DNA of 12,908 nucleotides, from NCBI GenBank assembly GCA_001247695.2, contig LGRX02003706.1, positions 34,642 to 47,549 of the forward strand, read 5' to 3'. The first letter of the stretch is position 1. Each line of letters starts with the position of its first letter. Shown here piece after piece: positions 1-7,937 of this stretch. Position numbers and translations under genes: made by a program. This DNA comes from Cymbomonas tetramitiformis (lineage: Eukaryota; Chlorophyta; Pyramimonadophyceae; Pyramimonadales; Pyramimonadaceae). Under the pieces are notes generated by a model. It made no database searches, was not told where the DNA came from, and saw only the letters and a program-made list of their open reading frames with translations.

Positions 1-235
1 GCAGGTCTAAAATTTCGATCCTTATTAGAGGACTTGGGGACCGTAGGTCCCCAATTTTCGGTCCCTAGAGGACTTGGGGACCGTAGGTCCCCAAAATTTT
101 CGGACCTGTCCATTATTTGGGACCGTAGGTCCCTATCGGGATTGGGGACCTTGGGGCCCCGATATGTTTGACCACCATTTCGAATCTGGGAGACTATAGG
201 TCCCCCAAAGGTCTTGGGGGACTACACGTCCCTAA
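1..235. repeat. GGACC hairpin minisatellite
   Basis: Two near-identical units with a 40-base period (starting near 27 and 67) are followed by two more degenerate units (about 114-165 and 188-233). Each well-kept unit holds a perfect 9-bp stem with a GTA loop, TTGGGGACC/GGTCCCCAA, at 34-54 and 74-94. The repeat is seen directly; no coding frame or known family is recognised. It could be the edge of a longer satellite array beginning outside the window. Confidence 0.85.
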
Positions 236-478
236 ACGATCACTTCGAAGTATCGTGGTTACGCCATAATGCATTTTAGCCCCCCTCCCCCGCCCACATT
301 CACAATTATTTAGTTTCAATAGTTTTCTTAGGCGATGTAAGGTAATAATTTGGGGGGTATTTTTTAATGACCTTATATAATATTCACTTTCCAAACTATT
401 TCTTGTCTCCGATTCCTTGCATATCCCGATCGAAACTTAATTATTATCCACACTTTTTGTGTATATCGATACAAGTTG

Positions 479-480
<2 letters not shown>
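236..480. other. Unassigned AT-rich sequence
   Basis: No gene, inverted repeat or RNA was recognised here. The short open frames in this stretch have no protein-like composition. Confidence 0.6.

Positions 481-509
<29 letters not shown>
481..509. repeat. (CA)n microsatellite
   Basis: An uninterrupted CA dinucleotide run of about 14 units. The open frame crossing it is a by-product of the repeat. Confidence 0.97.
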
Positions 510-511
<2 letters not shown>

Positions 512-1070
512 GCTTAACTCAACTCATTTATAAGGTTGAACTCAACTATAATGTATGTAACATCTCATACATTTTTCTTTTTGCTCACACAAGGGATGCA
601 TATATAAAAGGGAGAATTGATAAGAATTAATATGCTTAGAAAAAGCCTAAGGCCGCCCAAGGATAGCCCAATGCTGTCAGGGCTCGCTATGCGAACGCTA
701 TGTTGACGCGGCTGCTATTGAACAGTAACAGCCGAAAGTAATATTATGGTGGGTTATGAGTGCAGCAGTCTGGTGACCAGAAGTGCTAACTTGAGCCCAA
801 TGCTCCTCATATACTTCCAGTGCCCTCACACATCGCATGCGTTACCACCATCGGGTTGTGAACCCGAGGGCACTGGGTGAACTACCCGCATCGGCTGGTC
901 GATATAGCCTTTGATGCTCGCATGCTGTTCATTTCATGCTAGAAGCGAAGACGCGTCTTATCAGGACCATTCGGTTCTTCAAGACTTGTCTTGCTTCGCC
1001 ATCTCGATGCCATATACTTGGCCTCTCGATGACAGATGTCACTCACCTTAGGTGAATGACAGACAGTATG
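510..1070. other. Unassigned intergenic sequence
   Basis: I see no supportable gene. The stretch 630-960 is of mixed composition and could belong to a decayed LTR or another element of the repeat cluster to the right, but there is no second copy in the window to test this. No tRNA or rRNA signature was seen. Confidence 0.5.
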
Positions 1071-1225
1071 ACTGTACATGTCATAGTCGACCGTACTAAC
1101 AATACTCGACGACTGTATGTCATTATGACATATGACATGACATTACATGACATGACATGGTATGAAATGGTATGACATGTATGGCCGGTATGACATGTAT
1201 GACACATGTGTCATCGGTCATATCC
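1071..1225. repeat. GACAT-rich degenerate short repeat
   Basis: The pentamer GACAT and its variants (TGACATGACAT, TATGACATG, GTCAT on the other strand) recur many times in an irregular array. There is no fixed period, so it looks like a decayed simple repeat and not an ordered array. No coding content was recognised. Confidence 0.75.
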
Positions 1226-1229
1226 CTGA

Positions 1230-1980
1230 CAGATCTCCCCTCTTAGAAGTGTTGTGACCTCACAATATAGGGTGCATACCTTTGTATGTGTCTTTGATGT
1301 CTTTGTTGTTGAACTGGCCAGTCTTCTTACACCGATGAGGCGTCCCTCAGGTGTTTTAGGATATCGGGGGGAACTGAGTCCACTTTAAACCCTCACCTTA
1401 GGCATATAGCCCTACAGTTGTTAGGATGTAGCCCCCCCTGATCGCTTGGCGTTTCGTATTTCAGAGTGACGCTCAGGGTATCTTCCGAGGTTTGCGTTAC
1501 GGAGAGATATTGCGCTTGCCGATCGACGAAAACCCATTGGGTACATGTTTCCACGGCCTTGTATAGTGCATCCACCCCTTCCTCCCCTTCTAACTGCATA
1601 GGAGGATCATCGGTGGAATGGAGGATGATTTTTAATGCAGGCGGAGAAGGCCCTGCTTAACGAGATATTGGACTTTAAATCCTGCACCCGATCTGCCAAA
1701 CTCCTTTTTTCGGTCCGGTACGCGCGCTCTGACGAACATTTCATAGATGGATTCGACAACGTACTAATGTGAATTCGTTTAGTTATGTATGTCAAACACA
1801 ACTCAGGATCACAACTCCATCTACCTCAGAACATTCTGGCAGCTCAGAATGACTGGCCATAAGATCCGAATGACAAACCACGGTCTGGCAAAGGCAGTAT
1901 AGCAGTTTTTTATTATCCACAGATATGGTACCCGCATGTATGCGTATCTGTGCAAGGGTATGATTTGGTACAAGGCTCAC
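1230..1980 (-). pseudogene. Possible decayed coding region, unknown family
   Basis: Three minus-strand segments have protein-like composition and can be read in order. One lies near 1980-1792. The second is around 1740-1665, with a charged helix-like run containing TEKRSLADRVQDLK. The longest runs from about 1663 to 1393 and continues in the same frame, past stops at the 1390 end and near 1330, to about 1230 (it contains GEEGVDALYKAVETC and VDSVPPDILKHLRD). A one-base frame change near 1660 separates the last two. I recognise no family or catalytic motif. It lies on the same strand as the Ty3/gypsy element and downstream of it, so it may be another transposon remnant. It may also be chance open frame. 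Confidence 0.35.
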
Positions 1981-2116
1981 TGCACCTCAGCAAGGAAGGA
2001 TTAATTTCCTGCTCCTGATACAACATAATGATATAACATTAAGAGCAGGGTATATAGATGATCGACATGTATTAGTATATATTACAAGAAGTAAGGGCAA
2101 TAGGCTTAATACATTG
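1981..2116 (-). other. Downstream flank of the gypsy pol; possible 3' LTR start
   Basis: This lies just 3' of the chromodomain stop in the element's orientation, where a polypurine tract and 3' LTR would be expected. A short purine-rich run and AT-rich TATATA tracts are present. The LTR edges cannot be fixed because the 5' LTR is missing and there is no second copy to compare. Confidence 0.3.
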
Positions 2117-2494
2117 TTAGCCTTCATAGGCAGCTATTATGTCTGCTGCATTGGTCAGCTCTGTGGCTCTGACCCAGGTGTCATGTTCAGGGCCGTAGCC
2201 TGCGTATCGCACTAAATAGTACTTGACACCTCTAGTGATCTTATCTGAGAGAATGTGTGATATCTCAAATAATGGTTGCCCTTCTTCGGTGATCATCTGT
2301 GGCAGCGGCAAAGGTGCTTGGATCGAGTCATTGTATAACTCTATTCTGGATACAGGCTGAACCGAATGGATACGAATGTCGAGATCCCCGAAATCTAGCT
2401 CATGAGCACGTCCATGGCTGACAACTTTGGATATGGCAAACGGCCCAATATATGGCTGCTTAAAGTGTCTGCCTGCCTCTGTCAAACCAGTCCA
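2117..2494 (-). pseudogene. Integrase GPY/F motif and C-terminal chromodomain of the gypsy pol
   Basis: The first 30 residues carry YIGPFAISKVV, the GPY/F motif of chromovirus integrases. About 75 residues in, a chromodomain begins (FEISHILSDK) with YYLVRYAGYGPEHDTWV and ends in a helix (NAADIIAAYEG) before a TAA at 2117. The aromatic residues expected for methyl-histone reading are partly visible (YY, W). In chromoviruses this domain steers integration to particular chromatin. It is the end of pol and is undamaged. It is cut from the rest of the integrase only by the 669-bp insertion. Confidence 0.93.
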
Positions 2495-2498
2495 TTGA
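2495..2498. repeat. Left target site duplication TTGA
   Basis: This is the left copy of the 4-bp duplication; the partner is at 3168-3171. It lies inside the integrase coding sequence. Confidence 0.85.
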
Positions 2499-3167
2499 TG
2501 CCTATTCTACGAAAGGTGGGTTTACACACCGTAAGGACCCCTTACGGCGGGTTACCCAACCCTAAGTAAAACGATTATTTCAGCCCCTAAACTGACCCCC
2601 TGATCATGTTCATGGTGGCAGGATGACTTTAGACACTCCCAAGAGGCATCCGCGAAGAATTATATCGGATATATCCGGGGTTTTTAACCTGAAAACACAA
2701 ACACAAACCGGCAAACCAATTATCGCATATAAATCGTGTCATATAGCGTAATAAACCGTCATACCACCCTCACTTCGCGTGACATTTTGAGGGTCAAGAT
2801 GGCCTCGAATGAAAATTTTGACAAGACACTACAGAAAGAGCAGCTCGAGAACTTGACAACATAGGTCTCCAAATTTCCAAAGGGCCATCGAGGAAGGCCA
2901 CATATCTACCAATATACAAAATTATGTGGTAACCCACCGTAAGCATATATGATTGGAACCCGCTACACCCCCCCCACTTCGCGAGCGCATTACACACATG
3001 GGGCACATCGCAGCCATCCTTAGTATGTTCCTCAGCTTTCATTCAACTCATAAACTGTCTGAAAATCGATAGGTTTGACACCGTAGACCTCATAACGCCA
3101 CCACTAGAGGCCGCCGAAAAATCCTCTTACGGCGGGTTAACCCACCGTAAGATTAGTAGAATAGGCA
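2499..3167. mobile_element. 669-bp non-autonomous TIR DNA transposon, 4-bp TSD
   Basis: Perfect 12-bp inverted ends TGCCTATTCTAC (2499-2510) and its complement (3156-3167) are flanked by the 4-bp direct repeat TTGA (2495-2498 and 3168-3171). The target lies in the gypsy integrase, whose reading resumes in frame if one TTGA and the insert are set aside, so the boundaries are exact. Subterminal motifs ACC(C)ACCGTAAG and CTTACGGCGGGTTA recur near both ends, and one lies inside (about 2934-2945). They form imperfect palindromes and could be transposase-binding sites. No transposase is encoded; short frames inside have no recognised domain. Among superfamilies with 4-bp targets (Sola, Ginger, Academ) I cannot choose. 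Confidence 0.88.
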
Positions 3168-3171
3168 TTGA

Positions 3172-3519
3172 ATAAGCTCAGTCCGTAGAAGAACTTTCTG
3201 CCCTATTGCAAATTGTCGGGGCATGTGAGTTTTATTGAATCTGGCTCGGTTGATTTCTGCTGCTCGGGAAATGTTGTCTACCGCATTGGTATGAACAGCC
3301 GAGTACTGGTCAAAATGATCTCGAATAGCATTCTGTATTGGAACAGGAGCTTCTGGCGGAATAGTGATTGCCAGATCATGAGGGGAAAGTGGTTGCGCCA
3401 TTGAGTCGAGATAAAAAGGTGTGTAACCAGTCGTAGCAGAAACTGTGTTGTTAATTGCAAACTCCACCAGAGGCAACTTGTCCTCCCACGAATTGGCTGA
3501 AGTATCATTGCAACAACAC
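3172..3519 (-). pseudogene. Integrase core C-terminal part of the gypsy pol
   Basis: After the intron-like insertion the frame resumes with SANSWEDKLPLVEFAINNT, the conserved region following the DDE glutamate in Ty3/gypsy integrases (W...LPL.EFA.N). It continues through YTPFYLD and RARFNKTHMPRQFAIGQKVLL to the 669-bp insertion at 3171. The target site of that insertion falls within a leucine/isoleucine/glutamine-coding stretch, and the coding sense resumes on its far side. Confidence 0.88.
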
Positions 3520-3593
3520 CTGAGGAAAAAATACTTCTAATCAGTTATAAACCAGAGGTTGGTGAATCATGCATCAAACAAAATGAAAAATAC
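3520..3593 (-). other. 74-bp intron-like insertion in the gypsy integrase
   Basis: On the minus strand it begins GTATTTTTC after CTCAG, has an AACTGATTAG branch-like motif, and ends TTTTTTCCTCAG before GTG. That is a textbook spliceosomal intron layout. Its length is not a multiple of three, and removing it joins two integrase segments in frame at the expected place (just after the DDE glutamate region). The 9-bp sequence ACCTGAGGA occurs at both junctions (3518-3526 and 3592-3600, plus strand), as a target duplication would. It is therefore either a genuine intron or a small insertion that behaves like one. No inverted repeats were seen at its ends. Confidence 0.72.
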
Positions 3594-4432
3594 CTGAGGA
3601 TGTCCTCAATGAAGGCATGGCTTCGCTCATTGCTTGCATTCGACTGTGGATGGTGTGAAGACGTCATAGACAATCTCGTACCAGTAGATTTCCACAGTGT
3701 TTGTCAGAATGAAGAAGTAAATCTGGGATCTCGATCTGAAATGATGTTCCTCGGAAGACCATGGAGCTTGAAGATATGCTGCATATATATATTGAAGCAG
3801 TGTGCTGAGTAGTCCAGGTCATGTTGAATGGAATGAGATGACAGCGATGAGTGAATTGACACATTACCACAAATATACTGTCGTGCTCGTTAGTGGTGAT
3901 AGGCAGATCAGTAATCCAGTCAAGTGATACATCAAGCCATTTTGTCTTAGGCACACAATAGCGAATATGTGACTGACCATAAGGTTTGTGTCTCCTCGTT
4001 TTCTGGCGTTGGCACACGGGGCACTCCCGAATGTACTGAATTGCTGCCTTCGTCATTCCTGGCCAGTAATATCGGCTACGCAATAAACGGAGCATGCGAT
4101 TTTTGCCTACATACATGACCAGAAACAGTGGCTGAGTGACACCCATGAAGTAGAATGTGGCGAAGTTGTGTGATCTCACCGTCATCTGTAGGAACTTTGG
4201 CAGTAGGTGGAATGTAAAGCTGTCTGCCAAAAATGGTCTTGCGGTAGATCAATCCCTGAATGAGTTCGAAATTGCTGACTGTCTGTGATGATGTCGCTGA
4301 TGTCAGCTTGGGTAATATAGATTGTGCAAATGGGTCACGATCATACTGAGATATAATAATGTCGTGAAGCTGATGACCCGATGATGCAGATATAAGAGCA
4401 ACAAATGTAGGGTCTGTAGATGTTATATCAGC
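3594..4432 (-). pseudogene. Integrase N-terminal zinc finger and DDE core of the gypsy pol
   Basis: From 4432 the frame is open through the RNase H-integrase linker. The HHCC finger is split by a 4-bp tandem duplication (ACATACAT, 4109-4116): the His pair (LHGCH, SGH) lies before it and the Cys pair (RECPVCQRQK) after it, with RSRYYWPGM between. The core keeps DWITDLP (first Asp) and, after a shift in an AT run near 3800, ISDRDPRF (second Asp). Next come a TGA at 3704-3706 where Trp is expected, then HHPQSNASNERSHAFIED with the catalytic Glu. Integrase would insert the cDNA into chromosomes. The domain ends at the 74-bp intron-like insertion. Confidence 0.9.
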
Positions 4433-4435
4433 TTA

Positions 4436-5224
4436 TGAAGTTGCCAATGAGGCAATGTGATGTTGCAGACTATCAGTTAGTTCGAAGAGGGCAGAAATAC
4501 GTGTAAGAGCATCTGCAACCTTATTCTTCTCGCCTGCAATGTGCTCAATCCGAAAGTTATACTCGGAGAGCTCATCCAACCACCTCGCCTGTTTGGGGCT
4601 TAGTGTGGATTTGGACTGGAAAAAAACCAGTGGCTGATGATCTGAGCGAACGATAGTCTCTGGAGCTCCCAGCAAGATGTGGCGAAAGAACCGGAAGCCC
4701 TCCACAATGGCAAATAGCTCAATCTCAGGAATAGGCCAGCGTCTCTGTGTATCAGAAAGTGTTACGCTGTGATAGCCACACGGCCTCATACCTTTGCCTT
4801 GATCCTGTAAGACTACTTGGCCAACGTGTGTGCCTGATCCATCGACCTCCATAATAGATGGCAGTTTCTGATCTGGAAGCTGTAGTACTGGAGCATTGCA
4901 GATGGCACTTTTGAGATTGTCAAATGCCTGCTGCTGCTCAGATTCCCAGACAAATTCTGCATTATCCTTTAGGAGACGATTGAGCGGCTTGGCAATCTTG
5001 GAGAATTTTGGTATAAATCTCCTAAACTGGCCGACGATGCCCAAGAATGACCGAAGTGAAGACTTGCCATCTTTAGCCATGCGGCGTAGAGGCTGTTTAC
5101 CAACGGTTGGACCATGGGACACTGGAGGCTGAATAGCCATAACTGTACGGATTCTGTCTTCAATAATTGAAAGGCCTGCCTCTGAGATGTGGTGTCCGAT
5201 AAAGTCGATGCATCTGACGAACAA
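4436..5224 (-). pseudogene. RT connection and RNase H domain of the gypsy pol
   Basis: This is the longest unbroken stretch of the element (263 codons). Residues 1-20 close the RT (DFIGHHISEAGL). Residues 55-75 match the conserved LRSFLGIVGQFRRFIPKFS connector, and RNase H follows. The four acidic positions are visible: D128 (MEVDGSG), E167/E169 (PEIELFAIV), D195 (VRSDHQPL) and D238 (KVADALTR). RNase H would degrade the RNA strand of the RNA:cDNA hybrid. Residues about 32-55 between RT and LRSFLG are longer than the usual short spacer. The frame ends at a TAA (4433-4435); past this stop the same frame stays open into the integrase, so the stop is a nonsense mutation and not the natural end. 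Confidence 0.92.
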
Positions 5225-5231
5225 CTCAACC

Positions 5232-5771
5232 TTAGAAGGCCTGATGTAGAACTGCGTGATGCTCTCTGCAGCGCTGTAAGAACTGGCGAACTTGCTTCAC
5301 GTGTGTGTCAAAATCTGGACTGTACACTATGGTGTCATCCATGAAAATGACTAAGAACTGATCAATGAAGTCAAAGAATGCCCGGTTTCCAACACGCAGA
5401 GCGGTCGCAGGAGCGTTAGTTAACCCAAAGGGCATCACTGTCCACTCGTATGAACCATATCTAGTTCGTATTGCTGTCTTATGGATGTCGTCTGGATGAA
5501 TGGGGATCTGATGGGAAAACTGGTTGAAATCGAATCTGCTGAACCAGCGTGCCCCCTTAAGCTGTTCAAGAAAGGTATCATGAGGTGGCAATGGATACGA
5601 TCGTGTCCTTTATGGTGATGTTATTAAGGGCTCGATAATCACAGCACATCCTCCACTTCCCCCCTGGCTTAGGAGCGAAAATGATGATTGGGCACCCATA
5701 TGGTGATGATGATGGACGAAGGATACCCAACTCGACATATTTGATAATTTGCCGTTTGAGCTCCTCCATCA
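5232..5771 (-). pseudogene. Reverse transcriptase domain of the gypsy pol
   Basis: The fingers region is seen as GILRPSSSPYGCPI, then GGKWRMCCDYRALN. A frameshift follows near 5600, where the run ACGATCG is one or four bases too long. The next frame gives LKGARWFSRFDF (catalytic motif A Asp), then YEWTVMPFGLTNAPAT and the catalytic box IFMDDTIVYS near 5340-5310. FMDD is a variant of the Y/F-x-D-D box with both Asp kept. A further one-base shift near 5267 breaks the frame into the thumb. The domain would copy element RNA to cDNA in virus-like particles. The order and spacing match Ty3/gypsy RT, and the family assignment is firm. Confidence 0.93.
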
Positions 5772-5773
5772 TA

Positions 5774-5941
5774 CAGTAAACACTCGATTTTAAGAAAACA
5801 GAAATTTTCGGTCAGCCTAGCAAATTTCTTATTTATATAAAGATCTTAAATATGGAGTGTTATGTGTTAAATATTGTGAAGAAATCAAAAAAGCTGGCTA
5901 CTTTCTTATTGGCGGGTTTTCTTATTACTGAGTGATTACTG
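5774..5941. mobile_element. 168-bp Tc1/mariner-like MITE at a TA target
   Basis: The ends start CAGTAAACACTC on the left and CAGTAATCACTC on the right (complement). The match continues with gaps through a shared TAAGAAAAC, giving imperfect inverted repeats of about 26 bp. Each end is flanked by TA (5772-5773 and 5942-5943), the target of Tc1/mariner elements, which also typically begin CAGT. It is AT-rich and non-coding. It interrupts the gypsy pol between protease and RT, and pol is in one frame across the site once the insert and one TA are discounted. Confidence 0.85.
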
Positions 5942-6751
5942 TAGGCACTGGAATAGTTCGAACTGGCTGTGATGGTGGCTTATGCCCAGGTTCAATGTTG
6001 ATGCGATGATATCCACCTTCAAACCGTTCTGGCCTATGGCCAGCTGGAAGATCCTCCAGAAAAATATCTGAAAAGTCTTCTCTGACACGATCACGTTCTG
6101 CTGTGACCTCTGCGTCTTCCATGGTAGTGTCTGAGTCAGTTGCCGTCATGACCAATTCACCATCGACCTCTGAGAGAAAAAAGAGATAAGCTACGGCTTC
6201 TTCAGCCGACCCACTGGATCGTATACGTCGCAGGTGCTTTCGCATCGTGGTGGCACTGACCAATTCCATTTCAGGAAGGTCATCTGATTCTGGAGTCTCT
6301 TCAACTCTGGATAGAACTGTGCGAACACTGGAACCTGATGAGTGTGTCTTGGTGATCGTCATGTTCTTGGACTGAAAGTCAATATGTGGGTTCCTCCTCT
6401 CCAACCAATCCTGTCCCAGGATGACTGTGAAGGGTGTCATATCAATAACGTAGAGATCCTCTGAATCCTTATACTTACCCAGCGTAAATGTAGCATTGGG
6501 AAGATAGGATGTACAGGGTAGTTGGCTTCCGCTCCAGCCAACCCCACTGAGAATGATGATGTGCCTGATGGTGATATACCAATCTGAGAAGCAAATTGTC
6601 TGTCGATAAATGACGATGTGGCTCCAGGATCTATCAAAATATTAGTACTCTGTCCATATACTTTCCCTTTATACAACAACAGCTTCTTCTGTGATTTCAG
6701 CTGTGCTGTCTGTGATTGCATCTGTGCGATGTGATCTGAGGGAGTATCCAT
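5942..6751 (-). pseudogene. Retroviral-type aspartic protease and linker of the gypsy pol
   Basis: The first segment (6751-6437) carries the active-site region NILIDPGATSSFIDRQ. The loop reads D-P-G-A where D-S/T-G-A is commoner; the catalytic Asp is kept. A one-base shift near 6525 moves the reading to a second segment, which holds the conserved flap region VILGQDWL (about 6420-6395) and an acidic linker (residues MELVSATT, EEAVAYLFFLSEVDGE, TTMEDAEV) leading to the RT. The enzyme would normally cleave the Gag-Pol polyprotein; this copy cannot make it intact. The segment ends where the 168-bp MITE is inserted. Confidence 0.85.
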
Positions 6752-6930
6752 CTGCTGGAACTGTAATGTCAGACTGGAAAGGACTTATTCCGAGATACTT
6801 TCAACCCGGCCACTTGCTTCAGTGGCATGTTCAGGCTGATCTATCCCCGGGGTGCCCTCATCACTGGCACCTGTGCAGTACCGGGAGAGTTTCCCTGAGG
6901 AGCTGGAGCTGAAGCTCCCTACAAATTTAG
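6752..6930 (-). pseudogene. gag C-terminal remnant of the gypsy element
   Basis: About 48 codons are open upstream of the protease in the same frame. They begin RPKFVGSF, continue with a serine-rich run, and end at a TAA (6785-6787) 12 codons before the first ATG of the protease segment. There is no CCHC zinc knuckle in the surviving part; only one cysteine is seen. The TAA may be a real gag stop with pol following in frame, or a decay mutation. At about 6930 the coding character stops and GTACATG repeats begin, so most of gag is missing. Confidence 0.6.
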
Positions 6931-7515
6931 GACGCCTGTACCCGACATGTACCCGGCATGTACTTTGGCAAGGTACATATGTACCTACCCACTCCCAAAC
7001 TTGGGGCCCAAAACTCAGTGAAAATCCGAGTTGTAAAAAAGTGCAATATTTTCACATATATGTCAAGGCCATGAGTGACTAAGACATCCTTGACAAGTTT
7101 CGATGTAAACAAATGAGTTATTCCTTCAGAAATGGACATCCGGAAAACAGGACTGGCGTGCACCTACGTGTACCTACATGTACCCCGTCGACGGGTACAC
7201 ACTTCCAGAACGGTGCATGCGGGGTGCATGTGTACGCAATCGAGTGCGTACACATGCACCCAACATGCACCGGGCGGGTACATGTAGGTACATGCCGGGT
7301 ACATGGTTCCTCGTACACATGCACACAACGTGTACCATGCAGTACATGCTGAGTACATGCTGGGTACATGGTGTCTCGTACACATGTACCAGCCATGTAC
7401 CAAATGGCAGACTAGTGCATGTTGGGTACATGTGAACGCACCCCCTTAGTACGACGTGGGTACATAGTTACCCCACGCGTGTTATATATGGCGTGCACGT
7501 GTACCGACAATGTAC
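6931..7515. repeat. GTACATG/CATGTACC repeat block 1
   Basis: Dense irregular copies of GGTACATG and its complement CATGTACC, with variants GTACACATG and GTACCCGG, run in both orientations. They break off for a unique stretch at about 6990-7140. The block lies between the truncated gypsy gag end and the 3' end of the Tnp2-like gene. Short motifs in both orientations near the end of a CACTA element resemble subterminal repeats bound by the accessory TnpA-type protein; that role is inference. The motif centres on the palindrome GTAC. Confidence 0.85.
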
Positions 7516-7588
7516 CATGTGTGAATTTAACAATTCACCATAACAAAAACGATCATTATATACAATTACATTTACCTATGTTTATCTA
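7516..7588. other. AT-rich 3' flank of the Tnp2-like gene
   Basis: About 70 bases lie downstream of the transposase stop. They are AT-rich and could hold the 3' untranslated region and poly(A) signal. No clear AATAAA was seen on the minus strand. Confidence 0.4.
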
Positions 7589-7937
7589 TCATGCCTCATC
7601 GTCACTGGGATTCCCATCTCGGACAATCTGCTCAAAGAAGTCGACTAGCGGATCCAAGACCACCGAGGTTTCCATGCAAGGATGCTTTCGAATCACCACT
7701 TGAGAAGCAATCTCCTCGGCAAGCACAAACGGTTCCTTTCGATCGAATTCAGTGACCGGATTCTCTGGGTCCAAGACGTAGAAACACTTTGAAACACTTT
7801 CCGCTCCTATGATGGAATGCCTCGCACGCAAAGCGGCCGTTAAAGCTTTAGTTGGCTTCTTGAGCCACGAAACCTTGACAAACACGTACGGTCTTCCTCC
7901 AAGCTCCACTCGATAGATGTCATCCACCCGGCCAAAC
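7589..7937 (-). CDS. Tnp2-like terminal exon (DUF4216-like region)
   Basis: The acceptor GTATTCCAG is followed by GTTTGGCC, entering in phase 2, which matches the donor of the previous exon. The product reads FGRVDDIYRVELGG, PYVFVKVSWLKKP, then SVSKCFYVLDPEN and KEPFVLAEEIASQVV, and ends DGNPSDDEA before TGA. The pattern (short beta-strands with V/I-D-x-I, F-x-V-x-W, then VFYVxDP and FVLA) resembles the DUF4216-type C-terminus of plant CACTA transposases. The end is intact. Confidence 0.7.

Larger units (their letters stand above)
2117..6930 (-). mobile_element. Ty3/gypsy chromovirus-type LTR retrotransposon remnant, 5'-truncated
   Basis: Read on the minus strand, the order is gag tail, aspartic protease, reverse transcriptase, RNase H, integrase zinc finger, DDE core, GPY/F and chromodomain. 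That is the Ty3/gypsy order, and the terminal chromodomain marks a chromovirus. The copy is dead. There are in-frame stops at 6785-6787 (possibly the genuine gag stop), 4433-4435 and 3704-3706. Frameshifts lie near 6525, 5600, 5267, 4109-4116 and 3800. Three foreign insertions interrupt it (2499-3167, 3520-3593, 5774-5941). The 5' side ends abruptly near 6930 against GTACATG repeats, so the gag body, primer-binding site and 5' LTR are missing. The 3' LTR could not be delimited. Confidence 0.93.

Noticed and set aside
600..2116. 3' LTR of the gypsy element
   Set aside because: An LTR is expected in this area, but no TG...CA boundaries or polypurine tract could be fixed, and the 5' LTR is absent, so no feature was called beyond the immediate flank.
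7113..7435. Overlapping 80-90 codon Cys/His/Thr-rich frames on both strands
   Set aside because: All arise from the GTACATG repeat read in different frames (TCT, VHVG, MYP patterns), not from a cysteine-rich protein.
6931..7515. GTACATG array as a CRISPR array
   Set aside because: The motifs are short, irregularly spaced and in both orientations, with no constant repeat/spacer lengths, in clearly eukaryotic context.
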